Shown piece by piece: positions 13,817 to 21,196 of a stretch of 21,196 nucleotides of DNA. The translations under genes were made by a program, and so were the position numbers. The notes under the pieces are model-generated. The model was given only the letters and a program-made list of their open reading frames with translations, searched no databases and was not told the origin of the DNA. The stretch comes from Desulfobacterales bacterium (lineage in GTDB: Bacteria > Desulfobacterota > Desulfobacteria > Desulfobacterales > JAUCGF01), in NCBI GenBank assembly GCA_029940345.1, contig JAOZRC010000014.1, positions 1 through 21,196 of the forward strand, read 5' to 3'. The first letter of the stretch is position 1. The number at the start of each line of letters is the position of its first letter.

Positions 13817-15036
13817 TTAGCGCTTCATTTTGACAGGTATCCCAGGCTTAAAAGTGTTTATCTTCGCAGCTATCTCCCTATCGGACATAATAGAACCAGG
13901 CGCGCAAACCTCAAGCGCCGCTTTGGGCATCTCACGGCATACGCAATTGGGAGGATTTTGAACGAAGCAGTCACCTCCCTTCCGGACAATTTCCCCTAAC
14001 CCTTACGCGCCATCATCGCCCAGGCCGGAAAGAATGACTCCCACAGTACGCTCCCCCATAAGTTCGGCTACGGAAAACATCAGCATATTAATCGCCCCTC
14101 TGCGAGACGGAAACGGGGGCGGCGTTACTTTGAAACGGTGCTCTGGATTTTTATTATGGACCGTTACATATTCATCTTCAGAGATCAGATAGCAGACGCT
14201 TCCCCTGACAGGCTCGCTGTCTTTAGGGCGTTTGACCCGAATGGCGCTGCAATTATTCAGATAGCGGACAAAATCATCCGCCACCTCAGAGTTGGTATAC
14301 AACATCACCATAAAAACAACCGGCAGTTGGGCTTCCAGACGGGGAATTATGTTTAAAAGAGCTCTGTAACCACCTTCAGCAGCTCCGATGACGACAATAT
14401 GAGCATAAGAATTAAGGTCCCAGTCTCCCGGTTTAGCGACCGGCTCAGGCTTGGGACGGATATAACGGACAGCGTCAATCTCAACACGGGCAGCGTAAAC
14501 TATTTTACGTATAATATTCTGCTGCTGCTCCTGAACCGTGAGCTTTAGCAAGCGATTGGGCTTGTATATAAAATCAATGGCGCCTAGTTTGAGGGCGTCA
14601 AACGTCGCCCTGGCGCCTTCCCAGGTAAGTGAACTCAACATCACTGTCGGCTTGGGGCATAACATCATAATGTGTTTTAATGCCGTAAGCCCATCCATCA
14701 CCGGCATCTCAATATCCAATGTGACCACATCGGGATTCAGCCGCGGAATCAATTCCAACGCTTCTTTGCCGTTAGACGCCTCTCCCACAACCTTTATATC
14801 AGCTAGCGGTTCGAAAATAATGGAAATCGCTCGACGAATCAGTCTCGAATCGTCTACAACTAACAGACGTGTCAGTTCTTTTTTATTGGTAATGCGAATT
14901 AAGGGTTGAATCTGACTGTGTAAATTCAGGGTGTTACAAGCCTGTTTCGGTCAATGCTCTGGCGTAACCCGCCGTAACCCATTGTTTTTATTGCATCCGA
15001 AAATTTCAACCCTTAATTGGCATTGGTAGTATTCAT
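13817..15036 (-). pseudogene. Third CheB-like gene, broken by a MITE-like insertion at its start and an in-frame TAA
   Basis: The open part encodes a full receiver (LLVVDDSRLIRRAI, phospho-Asp in TLDIEMPVMDG, Lys in IYKP) and a CheB-type domain. There is no ATG, GTG or TTG before the receiver; a 130-bp inverted-repeat element (14892-15021) occupies that place. Removing it with one copy of ATTGGTA gives ATG AAT ACT ACC AAT AAA in frame with the receiver. At 14003-14005 a TAA interrupts the Asp motif as GDDGA-stop-GLGEIVRKGG. The same frame then runs 61 more codons (DCFVQNPPNCVCREMPKAAL ...) to TAA 13817-13819, a normal CheB C-terminus. IGASTGG reads IGAAEGG, and the His position is Tyr, so catalysis was lost as well. 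GTG 14786-14788 would start inside the receiver. Confidence 0.85.
14892..15021. mobile_element. 130-bp MITE-like element (type E) inserted in a cheB-like gene
   Basis: The inverted ends AATGCGAATTAAGGGTTGAA (14891-14910) and TTCAACCCTTAATTGGCATT (15005-15024) match at 19 of 20 positions. The direct repeat ATTGGTA occurs at 14885-14891 and 15022-15028, overlapping the inverted ends by one to three bases. The interior has no gene. It separates the cheB-like reading frame from its probable ATG, and reading through from that ATG meets TAA within eight codons. Confidence 0.8.
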
Positions 15037-15194
15037 ACATAATCGTCGCGTAAATTGCGGGTTGGTTGATAAGTCATTTTTATTTTAACTTAGCATATAG
15101 GAGACAAATGATAAAGAAATATTTGTATTTTGTTCAAATCTAATGGCGGCAGCCCGCATACTATCTCTGAAAACAGAATCACTGGTCGAATCTC

Positions 15195-15226
15195 TTGACA
15201 AAATGGCTCTTATGTGTACATATAAT
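15195..15226 (+). promoter_or_regulatory. Possible sigma-70 promoter for the PilZ gene
   Basis: A perfect TTGACA (15195-15200) is followed by TATAAT (15221-15226) at a long 20-base spacing; TACATA (15217-15222) gives 16 bases. It lies about 65 bases before the PilZ start. The spacing makes it uncertain. The rest of 15037-15289, between divergent genes, shows no other clear structure. Confidence 0.4.
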
Positions 15227-15289
15227 TAATATTATGCTTCAGTATGATGAAATTTTATTGAACAAAGCTGCATACTTAAAGGTAAGACC

Positions 15290-15688
15290 GTGAGCAAAGT
15301 GCAACAACCTCAAGACAAACGTAAATTTCCCCGTATATCCCGCAATATTGACATCGAAGTCAGCCTGCTGACTTTTCCGCTTTCTGATGCCGTGATTAAA
15401 AATGGCGCCAGTATCAATATCGGCGGCAATGGAATCCGCATCACTTCCTCCGATCCCTATGACCCCAAAACCATGCTTAATTTGAAGATAAATATTATCG
15501 GCTGGGAGGGCTTCAAAAAACCATTCTCCAAATTTATTGACATCTCTTCAGATGCCTGTCTAAGAGCGGTCGGTGAAGTGGTGTGGTGTAATAAAAGTGC
15601 TAAAGACAATGGTTATGAATTGGGCATCAAATTCCTGAATATCTATGAAGATGACTCTAAAGCATTGATACGCTATTTGAAAGCCTGA
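15290..15688 (+). CDS. PilZ-domain protein with altered c-di-GMP motif
   Basis: 132 residues, starting at GTG 15290 with AAAGGTAAG upstream. It is a single PilZ domain: an N-terminal RKFPR (Arg11 and Arg15, the RxxxR half of the c-di-GMP site), then SINIGGNGIRI (41-51), which corresponds to (D/N)xSxxG with Asn43 and Gly48 kept but Ser replaced by Gly45. The usual close is GEVVWCNKS ... NGYELGIKFLNI. PilZ proteins bind cyclic di-GMP and change motility, secretion or polysaccharide output. The Ser-to-Gly change may weaken binding without abolishing it. It is a solo gene, divergent from the chemosensory cluster. A link to that cluster is plausible from position only. Confidence 0.85.
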   Translation: MSKVQQPQDKRKFPRISRNIDIEVSLLTFPLSDAVIKNGASINIGGNGIRITSSDPYDPKTMLNLKINIIGWEGFKKPFSKFIDISSDACLRAVGEVVWCNKSAKDNGYELGIKFLNIYEDDSKALIRYLKA

Positions 15689-16176
15689 TTCGTTTGGAAT
15701 ATGCATCAATTTTTATCATTGCTCCAATTTGATTCACCCAAAACAAAACACTTTTCCCGAAAAATCGCTCCCGCTCGACATCTTCGCACTTATTTCATTC
15801 ATTCGTAAAATCCTGTTACCGTAAAGACAATTCCGATTTTCGGATTGCTATTATCATTGAAATATTATATATGAATGTCATAGATTATAGGGTTCTATTC
15901 TTCATGACTGCTTTTCTATTCTTTTTGTTAATTTATTAGATTGATCTGATTGCAGGTGTCTATAAAATTGCAATTGATTCCCAATTAAACAAGCGTATTA
16001 AATACAAACTGGCGACTGCTATAACCTGTTGAATTTAAATATTAAAACAAATATCGCTTTATCATCGCCCGGTTTTTATAACGGAGGTAAAGCTGTTCCT
16101 CCTAAGCATATTATAGCATTATTCTGACAGATTCGTAAACATCGCAGTTTAACCAAAAGACGTGCTTTAGAGTTGA
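15689..16176. other. Long A/T-rich intergenic region without recognised genes
   Basis: About 490 bases between the PilZ stop and the sigma-54-like site. No plausible gene with a ribosome binding site is seen on either strand. A short inverted repeat GGAGG ... CCTCC lies at 16083-16102. The region could hold enhancer sites for a sigma-54 activator, but I could not pick out a convincing pair. Confidence 0.5.
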
Positions 16177-16192
16177 TGGCATATTTTTTGCA
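16177..16192 (+). promoter_or_regulatory. Likely sigma-54 (RpoN) promoter
   Basis: TGGCAT-N5-TTGCA (16177-16192) matches the -24/-12 consensus TGGCAC-N5-TTGCA with the invariant GG and GC exactly 10 bases apart. The start of transcription would be near 16204, giving a leader of about 50 bases to the binding-protein ATG. The site implies control by an enhancer-binding activator, which is not encoded in this window. Confidence 0.7.
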
Positions 16193-16251
16193 TCTGAAAG
16201 ATACAGTTAGCTAACATTTATACTTTAAATAGAGGAATAAGGGAGGAAGCG

Positions 16252-17562
16252 ATGATGTACATGAACACAAAGTTTAAGCTGGCAAGGGTGCTGATAGCGA
16301 CAACCTTTTTAATCTTAACCGGCCTGATGTTAACCGGAAGGTGCTCCCTGGTTTCGGCGGCCACCGTCAAGATTGGATTGAATTATCCGGCCAGTGGCCC
16401 TTACTGGATCATGGGGCTGGCCCAAAACAGCGCTGCCACTATGGCGGTTGAAGAGATTAACGCAAGCGGCGGTATTTTAGGTAATACGGTTGAGATTGTG
16501 AGACGTGATTCCAAATCCCAAACTGGTGTAACTACTAAAAACGTAAACGAGCTGATCAGTGGCGAAAATGTCAAAATGGTCTTTGGTGGCTCTTCCAGTG
16601 CTGTGGCTGTCACGGCGGGCAAAATATGCCAGCAAAGAGGTGTGCCCTTTTTTGGCACGCTCACCTATTCCACAACTACCACCGGAACTCAGGCGCGACG
16701 GCTTGTTTTCAGAGAGTGCTACAACGCCTGGATGGGAGCAAAAGTTTTAGCTGGCTATCTGAAAACCAATTTTACGGGCAAGAATTATTTTTTTATTACC
16801 GCCGACTATTCATGGGGACACACCACCGAAAAATCAATTCGCACCTTTACTGACACATTAAATAAAAATGATCATAAAGGTATCCTCACCCCTTTTCCGG
16901 GTGCCCGTATCACCGATTTTCTGATGGCACTCAAACAAGCGCAGAGTGCCCGGCCGGATGTTCTTGTTTTGGTGCTTTTTGGCAAAGATATGGAAACAGC
17001 TCTGAAACAGGCAACCAAATGGAAGATGAAAGAAACGATGCAAATCGTGGTTCCCAATCTGACTTTGGGTATGGCCGAAGGTGCCGGCCCCGAAGTCATG
17101 GATGGCGTCGTCGGGGCGGTGCCGTGGTGCTGGCAGGTTCCCTATAAATATAATTACGCGAAAGGCAAAACATTTGTGGAAAAATTCACCCGCAAATTTA
17201 AACGCTACCCCTCCTCTTCGGCCGCATCGGCCTACACCATCGTTTACGAATATAAAGCCGCGGTGGAAAGAGCGGGAACCTTTGACACCCCGGCTGTGAT
17301 TCGGGCACTTGAGGGACATGTTTACAACCTTTTAAAGGACACTCAAATATGGCGTGCTTTTGATCATCAGTCCGTGCAGACCGTTTATGCGGTCAAAGGC
17401 AAACCGGCCGCTCAAGTCAGGAATGATCCGTACGAACTGGACTATTTTGATATCATTAATACCATTTCAGGCCCGGAGGCTGTGCGCACCCGCGAAGAGT
17501 GGGACGCGATCCGCATTGCCGCCGGCAAGCCTATTATTCTCGAACGGCTGCCCGGAGAGTAA
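16252..17562 (+). CDS. Periplasmic type I substrate-binding protein (Leu/Ile/Val-type, Peripla_BP_6)
   Basis: 436 residues; ATGs at 16252 and 16255 both suit the GGGAGG site at 16241-16246. The N-terminus has a signal peptide: basic KFKLARV, a hydrophobic core, then VSAAT, with cleavage expected after Ala36 or Ala37. LTGRC is not a proper lipobox. The mature protein follows the branched-chain amino acid/amide-binding pattern: IGLNYPASGPY, AATMAVEEINASGGILG, VEIVRRDSKSQ, VFGGSSSAVAVTAGKICQQRGVPFFGT, and FITADYSWGHTTEKS. No permease or ATPase genes follow; the next gene is an MCP 105 bases downstream. It may therefore deliver ligand to the receptor rather than to a transporter. Expression is probably sigma-54 dependent. 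The ligand is unknown. Confidence 0.9.
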   Translation: MMYMNTKFKLARVLIATTFLILTGLMLTGRCSLVSAATVKIGLNYPASGPYWIMGLAQNSAATMAVEEINASGGILGNTVEIVRRDSKSQTGVTTKNVNELISGENVKMVFGGSSSAVAVTAGKICQQRGVPFFGTLTYSTTTTGTQARRLVFRECYNAWMGAKVLAGYLKTNFTGKNYFFITADYSWGHTTEKSIRTFTDTLNKNDHKGILTPFPGARITDFLMALKQAQSARPDVLVLVLFGKDMETALKQATKWKMKETMQIVVPNLTLGMAEGAGPEVMDGVVGAVPWCWQVPYKYNYAKGKTFVEKFTRKFKRYPSSSAASAYTIVYEYKAAVERAGTFDTPAVIRALEGHVYNLLKDTQIWRAFDHQSVQTVYAVKGKPAAQVRNDPYELDYFDIINTISGPEAVRTREEWDAIRIAAGKPIILERLPGE

Positions 17563-17667
17563 TTCGTTTAAAGCGGGGCGAACCGTATGCATTCGAAAAT
17601 CGCTTAAAAAATAATATTTAACAATAACAAATTTTAGTAAAAATTAGATAAAATGAGGAGAAGAATT

Positions 17668-20600
17668 ATGAAATTTTCGTTTAAAAATTTGAAGATCGGC
17701 TACAAACTGATCATTTTTTTCCTGATGGTCGGACTTATCCCCGCTGGCGTCGTAGGATGGCGGGCATTGACAACTTCCACCCAATCGCTTGAAACTCAGT
17801 TTTTCGACCAACTCAAAGGGCTTCGGGAAATCAAGAAACATTCAGTGCAAGTGTATTTTGATGAGCGCAAAGGCGATATGACTTTTTTGGCGGAAACGGC
17901 CGCCAGTCTGCGGGATGAGACTTTTGACAAACTCAAAGGTATCAGGCAGACTAAAGTCGGACAACTTGAAACGTATTTTGGAAAATTGTTCGGCGATATC
18001 GCCATTCTGGCGTCGAACCCCACAGTTGCAGCGGCGACAATTGATATGGAAACCGCCTTTATGTCTGAAGGCCAAAAAGTCGGCGGTCCTGCCTGGAATG
18101 CGCTTAAAGAGCAATACAGCCCCTGGCTTAAACATTATAAAGAGTCCTATGCTTATTATGACCTTTTGCTGATTGCCGAAGATGGCAATATCGTATATTC
18201 GGTGGCTGAAAAATCTGACCTGGGAAAGAATCTTTTAAAAGGCGGACTAAAAACAAGTTCACTGGGAAAATGCTTTGAAAAAGCTTTGAAAGCAACGGCG
18301 ATGGCCGATTTTCAGCCGTATGCGCCTGACGATAAGAAGCAGGCGGCTTTTATCGGTGCTCCTGTAAAGGCAGGAGGTAAAATAGTGGGTGTGGTCGCCT
18401 TGCAGATTTCTAATGAACAGATCAATGCAATCGTTCAGCAGCGTGGAGGCTTGGGCGAGACCTTCGAGGCTTACCTTGTCGGCGGTGTTAAAGGCAAAGC
18501 CTCTTTACGTAGCGACAGGGTGCTTAAGAAAGGGAAAATTGGCGATCCCAAGAGCGGCGTTGACATTGATAATGCGTTATCCGGCCTAACAGGAGAAATA
18601 TCTAAATTCGGTTCCACCGGTGTATTTGAGGCTAGCTTTTTCGCACCACTTAAGCTTGCAGGGGTGAACTGGGGTATCAATATTACAGGCGAATTTGAAG
18701 AGGCTGTCCTTCCTAAAGTGGAAGAAGAGACGGAAGACTTTTATACCAAATACAAAAACGCTTTTGGTTATTATGACGTCTTTTTGATTGATCCAAACGG
18801 ATACTGCTTCTATTCGGTTGAGCACGAGGACGATTATAAGACCAACCTGGCAAACGGCAAATATGCCAGCTCTAACTTAGGAGCGTTAGTGCGTAAGGTT
18901 CTGGATACCGGTAAGTTTGGATTTGCCGACTTTAAGCCATACGCGCCCAGTAAAGATGCTCCTGCCGCATTTATTGCATTGCCCATTGTCCGTTCTGGTA
19001 AAACAGAGCTTGTCGTGGCCCTTCAAATTCCTTCCGAAGGTATTGCTGCCATCATGGGGGAGCGCACCGGCTTGGGTAAAACCGGTGAAACTTACTTGGT
19101 GGGCCCGGATAATATCATGCGCTCCGACTCTTTCCGTGATGCAACCAATTACTCAGTTGCCGCGTCTTTCAGCAATCCGAAAACCGGCAGCGTCAACACC
19201 GAAGCAAGCCGTGAAGCGTTGGCCGGCAATACCGATGCAAAAGAAAGCCTCAATTATAATGACAATTCAGTATTGTCAGCGTTTACGCCTGTAAAAGCGT
19301 TTGACGTCACTTGGGCGCTTCTGGCCGAGATAGATCAGGCGGAGGCGTTTGCAGCGATTACAGGTTTGCAGCGCGTGATGCTTATTATCGGTGTGGTGGC
19401 ATTGCTTGCCATCGTGGGTGCGGCCTTTCTGATTGCCCGAACCATATCCAAACCGGTGCAGCGCGTGGCGGAAACAGTAACCCAAATTGCGGAAGAACGC
19501 GATCTCACACTGACCGTGCCAGTGGATAGTAAAGATGAAATCGGTGAGATGTCCGATCGGTTTAACGCCATGATGGAGGTGTTGCGGAACGCCTTCAAGG
19601 TGGTTGACGAATCGGCTGTCAATGTGGAATCCAGCGCGGGTGAGGTTGCCAAACGTGCATCGGCTAACCGCGACCGTGCTGAGAGGGAGGTTGTCCAAAC
19701 TCAAAAATCAGCCGATATTTTGGCTGAAATGGGTGGCACCGCCGGTGAAGTGGCAAAAGCGGCTGAAGGACAAAAGATTGCGGCGGAAGAATCATCCACA
19801 GCCATCAGTAATCTTTTGGAATCCATGGAAAAGGTGTCCTCATCCGCTGGTGAACAGAGTGTATTGGCCAATACGGCCACGGAACGCGTGGGTGCTATGG
19901 GTGAAACCGGTGGCAAGGTTGCATCCACCGCCCAGGCCCAAGGCGAGATGGTTGTGAAAGTGTCTGCCGCCGTGGAAGAAATCACCAAGGGTGTTGAAGA
20001 GATGGAGAAAGCGGTTCAGCAGGCCACTGAGTACGGTCAATCGTCGTTGCAGGCCGCCGCAGAAGGCACCGGTCTGGTAACCCAAACCGTTGAAGGTATG
20101 CGCGCCATTGCCGAATCTTCCGATCAAATTTCCGAGATCATCTCCGTTATTACCGAAATCGCCGACCAGACCAACTTGCTGGCATTGAACGCAGCCATTG
20201 AAGCGGCCCGCGCCGGCGTACATGGTAAGGGTTTTGCGGTGGTTGCTGACGAGGTTGGTAAACTCGCCCAGCGCTCCTCCGAAGCGGCCAAGGAGATCAC
20301 CCAGCTTATTAAGGACTCCACAAACCGTGTTAACGAAGGAACCAAACTCACCGACCAGTCCCAACAGGCGTTGACCAAAATCGATGAAGGGGGTCGGGTC
20401 AATATGACAGCGATTGAAGAAATCGCCAAAGCCGCTGGACTTCTGGCCACCAACACCGAGCAGGTGCGAACCTTGATGGAAGACCTGAACCAGTTGGCCC
20501 AGGAGATCGGCCAGATGGCGCGTGAACAGGGTCCTCGCCGTCAGGATGCCGAGAAAGCGCTTGGCCAGTTGGTGGAACATTCCGGCCTTATCGCTGAATT

Positions 20601-20853
20601 GGTTACCGGCGCGAATGATGGCGCCACTATGGTAAATACGCAGATGCAGGCCATTATGCAGCGCACTGGCGAAATGGACCAGATGACTACGCTTCAGGCC
20701 ACGCGTTCTAAAAACGCCGTGCAGATTGCCACGGAATCTTCCGAAGGCGCCAAACGCACCGTGGAAGGAGCCGGCGTGGTTGTGGGTATTACCGATGAGC
20801 TGCAAAACCTGTCCAAAAACCTTACCGAACAGGTAGAGCAGTTCAAGATTTAG
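17668..20853 (+). CDS. Methyl-accepting chemotaxis protein with tandem Cache-like sensor region
   Basis: 1061 residues from ATG 17668; GAGGAG lies 7 bases upstream, and an earlier ATG at 17653 overlaps that site. Membrane helix 1 covers 12-32. The periplasmic part (33-565) is very large, with two related halves: [17 protein letters not shown] (163-179) with [23 protein letters not shown], and [17 protein letters not shown] (368-384) with [23 protein letters not shown]. Each is followed by GET(F/Y).YLVG. Helix 2 is at 569-590, then HAMP (591-645, DEIGEM), and a long signalling coiled coil with the hairpin tip [20 protein letters not shown] (830-849) and [18 protein letters not shown]. The protein ends EQFKI with no CheR/CheB-tethering pentapeptide. 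The 3' half is visibly richer in G+C than the 5' half. Confidence 0.95.
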   Translation: MKFSFKNLKIGYKLIIFFLMVGLIPAGVVGWRALTTSTQSLETQFFDQLKGLREIKKHSVQVYFDERKGDMTFLAETAASLRDETFDKLKGIRQTKVGQLETYFGKLFGDIAILASNPTVAAATIDMETAFMSEGQKVGGPAWNALKEQYSPWLKHYKESYAYYDLLLIAEDGNIVYSVAEKSDLGKNLLKGGLKTSSLGKCFEKALKATAMADFQPYAPDDKKQAAFIGAPVKAGGKIVGVVALQISNEQINAIVQQRGGLGETFEAYLVGGVKGKASLRSDRVLKKGKIGDPKSGVDIDNALSGLTGEISKFGSTGVFEASFFAPLKLAGVNWGINITGEFEEAVLPKVEEETEDFYTKYKNAFGYYDVFLIDPNGYCFYSVEHEDDYKTNLANGKYASSNLGALVRKVLDTGKFGFADFKPYAPSKDAPAAFIALPIVRSGKTELVVALQIPSEGIAAIMGERTGLGKTGETYLVGPDNIMRSDSFRDATNYSVAASFSNPKTGSVNTEASREALAGNTDAKESLNYNDNSVLSAFTPVKAFDVTWALLAEIDQAEAFAAITGLQRVMLIIGVVALLAIVGAAFLIARTISKPVQRVAETVTQIAEERDLTLTVPVDSKDEIGEMSDRFNAMMEVLRNAFKVVDESAVNVESSAGEVAKRASANRDRAEREVVQTQKSADILAEMGGTAGEVAKAAEGQKIAAEESSTAISNLLESMEKVSSSAGEQSVLANTATERVGAMGETGGKVASTAQAQGEMVVKVSAAVEEITKGVEEMEKAVQQATEYGQSSLQAAAEGTGLVTQTVEGMRAIAESSDQISEIISVITEIADQTNLLALNAAIEAARAGVHGKGFAVVADEVGKLAQRSSEAAKEITQLIKDSTNRVNEGTKLTDQSQQALTKIDEGGRVNMTAIEEIAKAAGLLATNTEQVRTLMEDLNQLAQEIGQMAREQGPRRQDAEKALGQLVEHSGLIAELVTGANDGATMVNTQMQAIMQRTGEMDQMTTLQATRSKNAVQIATESSEGAKRTVEGAGVVVGITDELQNLSKNLTEQVEQFKI

Positions 20854-20875
20854 ATCGTTTGTTTTATGGTCAAAG

Positions 20876-20935
20876 AGTGGGCATATCAATATAAATAATT
20901 GATATTATAGATAATTTATTTTGGCAATGCCCACT
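20876..20935. repeat. Compound hairpin after the MCP gene
   Basis: AGTGGGCAT (20876-20884) pairs with ATGCCCACT (20927-20935). Inside lies ATATCAAT...ATTGATAT. It is close to the MCP stop, but the A/T-rich loop and missing U-tract make a standard terminator doubtful. It could be another small palindromic repeat. Confidence 0.5.
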
Positions 20936-20960
20936 GATTAACCATAAAAAGGAGCTAATA

Positions 20961-21196
20961 ATGCCTTTCAGTATCTCACTCATGCGTAAGATTGATGTTA
21001 TCCAACCGGAATTGAAGGAAATTTTGTGGGCTGTTCTGGAAGAATTGGAACGAAACCAGCAAGAGACTGTTGCCAAAACCGAGTTTAACGAATTAAAAGA
21101 AATTGTCAGAGAACTATCAAGGTCAACTAAAGGACTTTTAAAATCTCAGGATCGCACAGATAAAAGCTTGAAGTCTTTGGCAGAATCTCAGGATCG
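20961..21196 (+). CDS. N-terminal part of a DUF3782-like coiled-coil protein (cut by window edge)
   Basis: The ATG at 20961 has AAGGAG 7 bases upstream. The frame stays open for 78 codons to the window end. After MPFSISLMRKIDVIQPELKE, the sequence becomes a charged helical repeat: FNELKEIVRELSRSTKGLL, then KSQDRTDKSLKSLAESQDR, with a repeating SQDR(T) unit. This resembles the N-terminal coiled coil of DUF3782 proteins, which carry a PD-(D/E)XK nuclease-like fold further on; that part is outside the window. There is no sign of a functional link to the MCP gene. The family call is from pattern memory. Confidence 0.6.
   Translation, partial: MPFSISLMRKIDVIQPELKEILWAVLEELERNQQETVAKTEFNELKEIVRELSRSTKGLLKSQDRTDKSLKSLAESQD

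Noticed and set aside
16336..16350. Lipoprotein signal in the binding protein (LTGRC)
   Set aside because: Arg directly before Cys does not fit the lipobox; the later VSAAT site fits ordinary signal peptidase cleavage better.
16858..17319. Minus-strand open frame inside the binding-protein gene
   Set aside because: It mirrors a well-supported gene and has no start context or recognisable domain.
19840..20889. Long open frame of about 349 codons on the minus strand inside the MCP gene
   Set aside because: It is antisense to a certain coding region and arises from its codon bias. It is rich in Gly, His and Phe and has no ribosome binding site.
1..21196. tRNA, rRNA or riboswitch genes
   Set aside because: No cloverleaf with conserved TTCGA arm, rRNA segment or known riboswitch core was recognised on reading; a covariance search would settle it.

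Overview
The window is bacterial, with a modest G+C content (low-to-mid 40s % by eye), strong AGGAG-type ribosome binding sites and a dense set of chemosensory and two-component genes. The mix suggests a deltaproteobacterium (Desulfobacterota, perhaps Desulfobacterales). That mix is a ParA with an MJ0042-type zinc ribbon, a PATAN/DUF4388 response regulator, a TauE-type permease, a likely sigma-54 promoter and a DUF3782-like protein. This placement is inference; nothing here fixes the species.

Layout. (1) 1-1741, plus strand: the tail of an unknown gene, an unknown 309-residue protein with one TPR-like stretch, and a dual-specificity-type protein phosphatase. (2) 1742-3190: a repeat-rich accessory patch. 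It holds two MITE-like fold-back elements with direct-repeat flanks, an orphan 229-residue protein, and a large nested palindrome. (3) 3193-15036, minus strand, transcribed right to left: a chemosensory cluster. In transcription order it holds a broken cheB-like gene, a CheY-like regulator, a 47-residue peptide, a HAMP membrane protein, a TauE-family permease, a REC-PATAN-REC-CheB-like fusion, CheW, a 1111-residue CheA, a second CheB-like protein and a zinc-ribbon ParA. (4) 15290-21196, plus strand: a PilZ protein, a likely sigma-54 promoter, a periplasmic type I (Leu/Ile/Val-type) binding protein, a 1061-residue methyl-accepting chemotaxis protein (MCP), and the 5' end of a DUF3782-like gene.

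Working model. A periplasmic binding protein and/or the tandem Cache region of the MCP sense a ligand. The MCP signals through CheW to CheA, and CheA phosphorylates some of four receiver domains (one CheY-like, two in the fusion, one in the intact CheB-like protein). The ParA probably positions the arrays. The HAMP protein, permease and fusion regulator are joined by TGATG stop/start overlaps and look like a co-translated trio.

Most notable points. All three CheB-like proteins have lost the catalytic Ser and His of the methylesterase, and the fusion has lost the Asp too. No CheR is present in the window, so classical methylation-based adaptation is doubtful. The promoter-proximal cheB-like gene is doubly broken. 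A 130-bp MITE-like element with a 7-bp direct repeat separates it from its ATG, and removing the element restores an in-frame start. An in-frame TAA also cuts it inside the GDDGA motif. At least five fold-back or palindromic repeat types occupy the intergenic regions, one of them in three copies.
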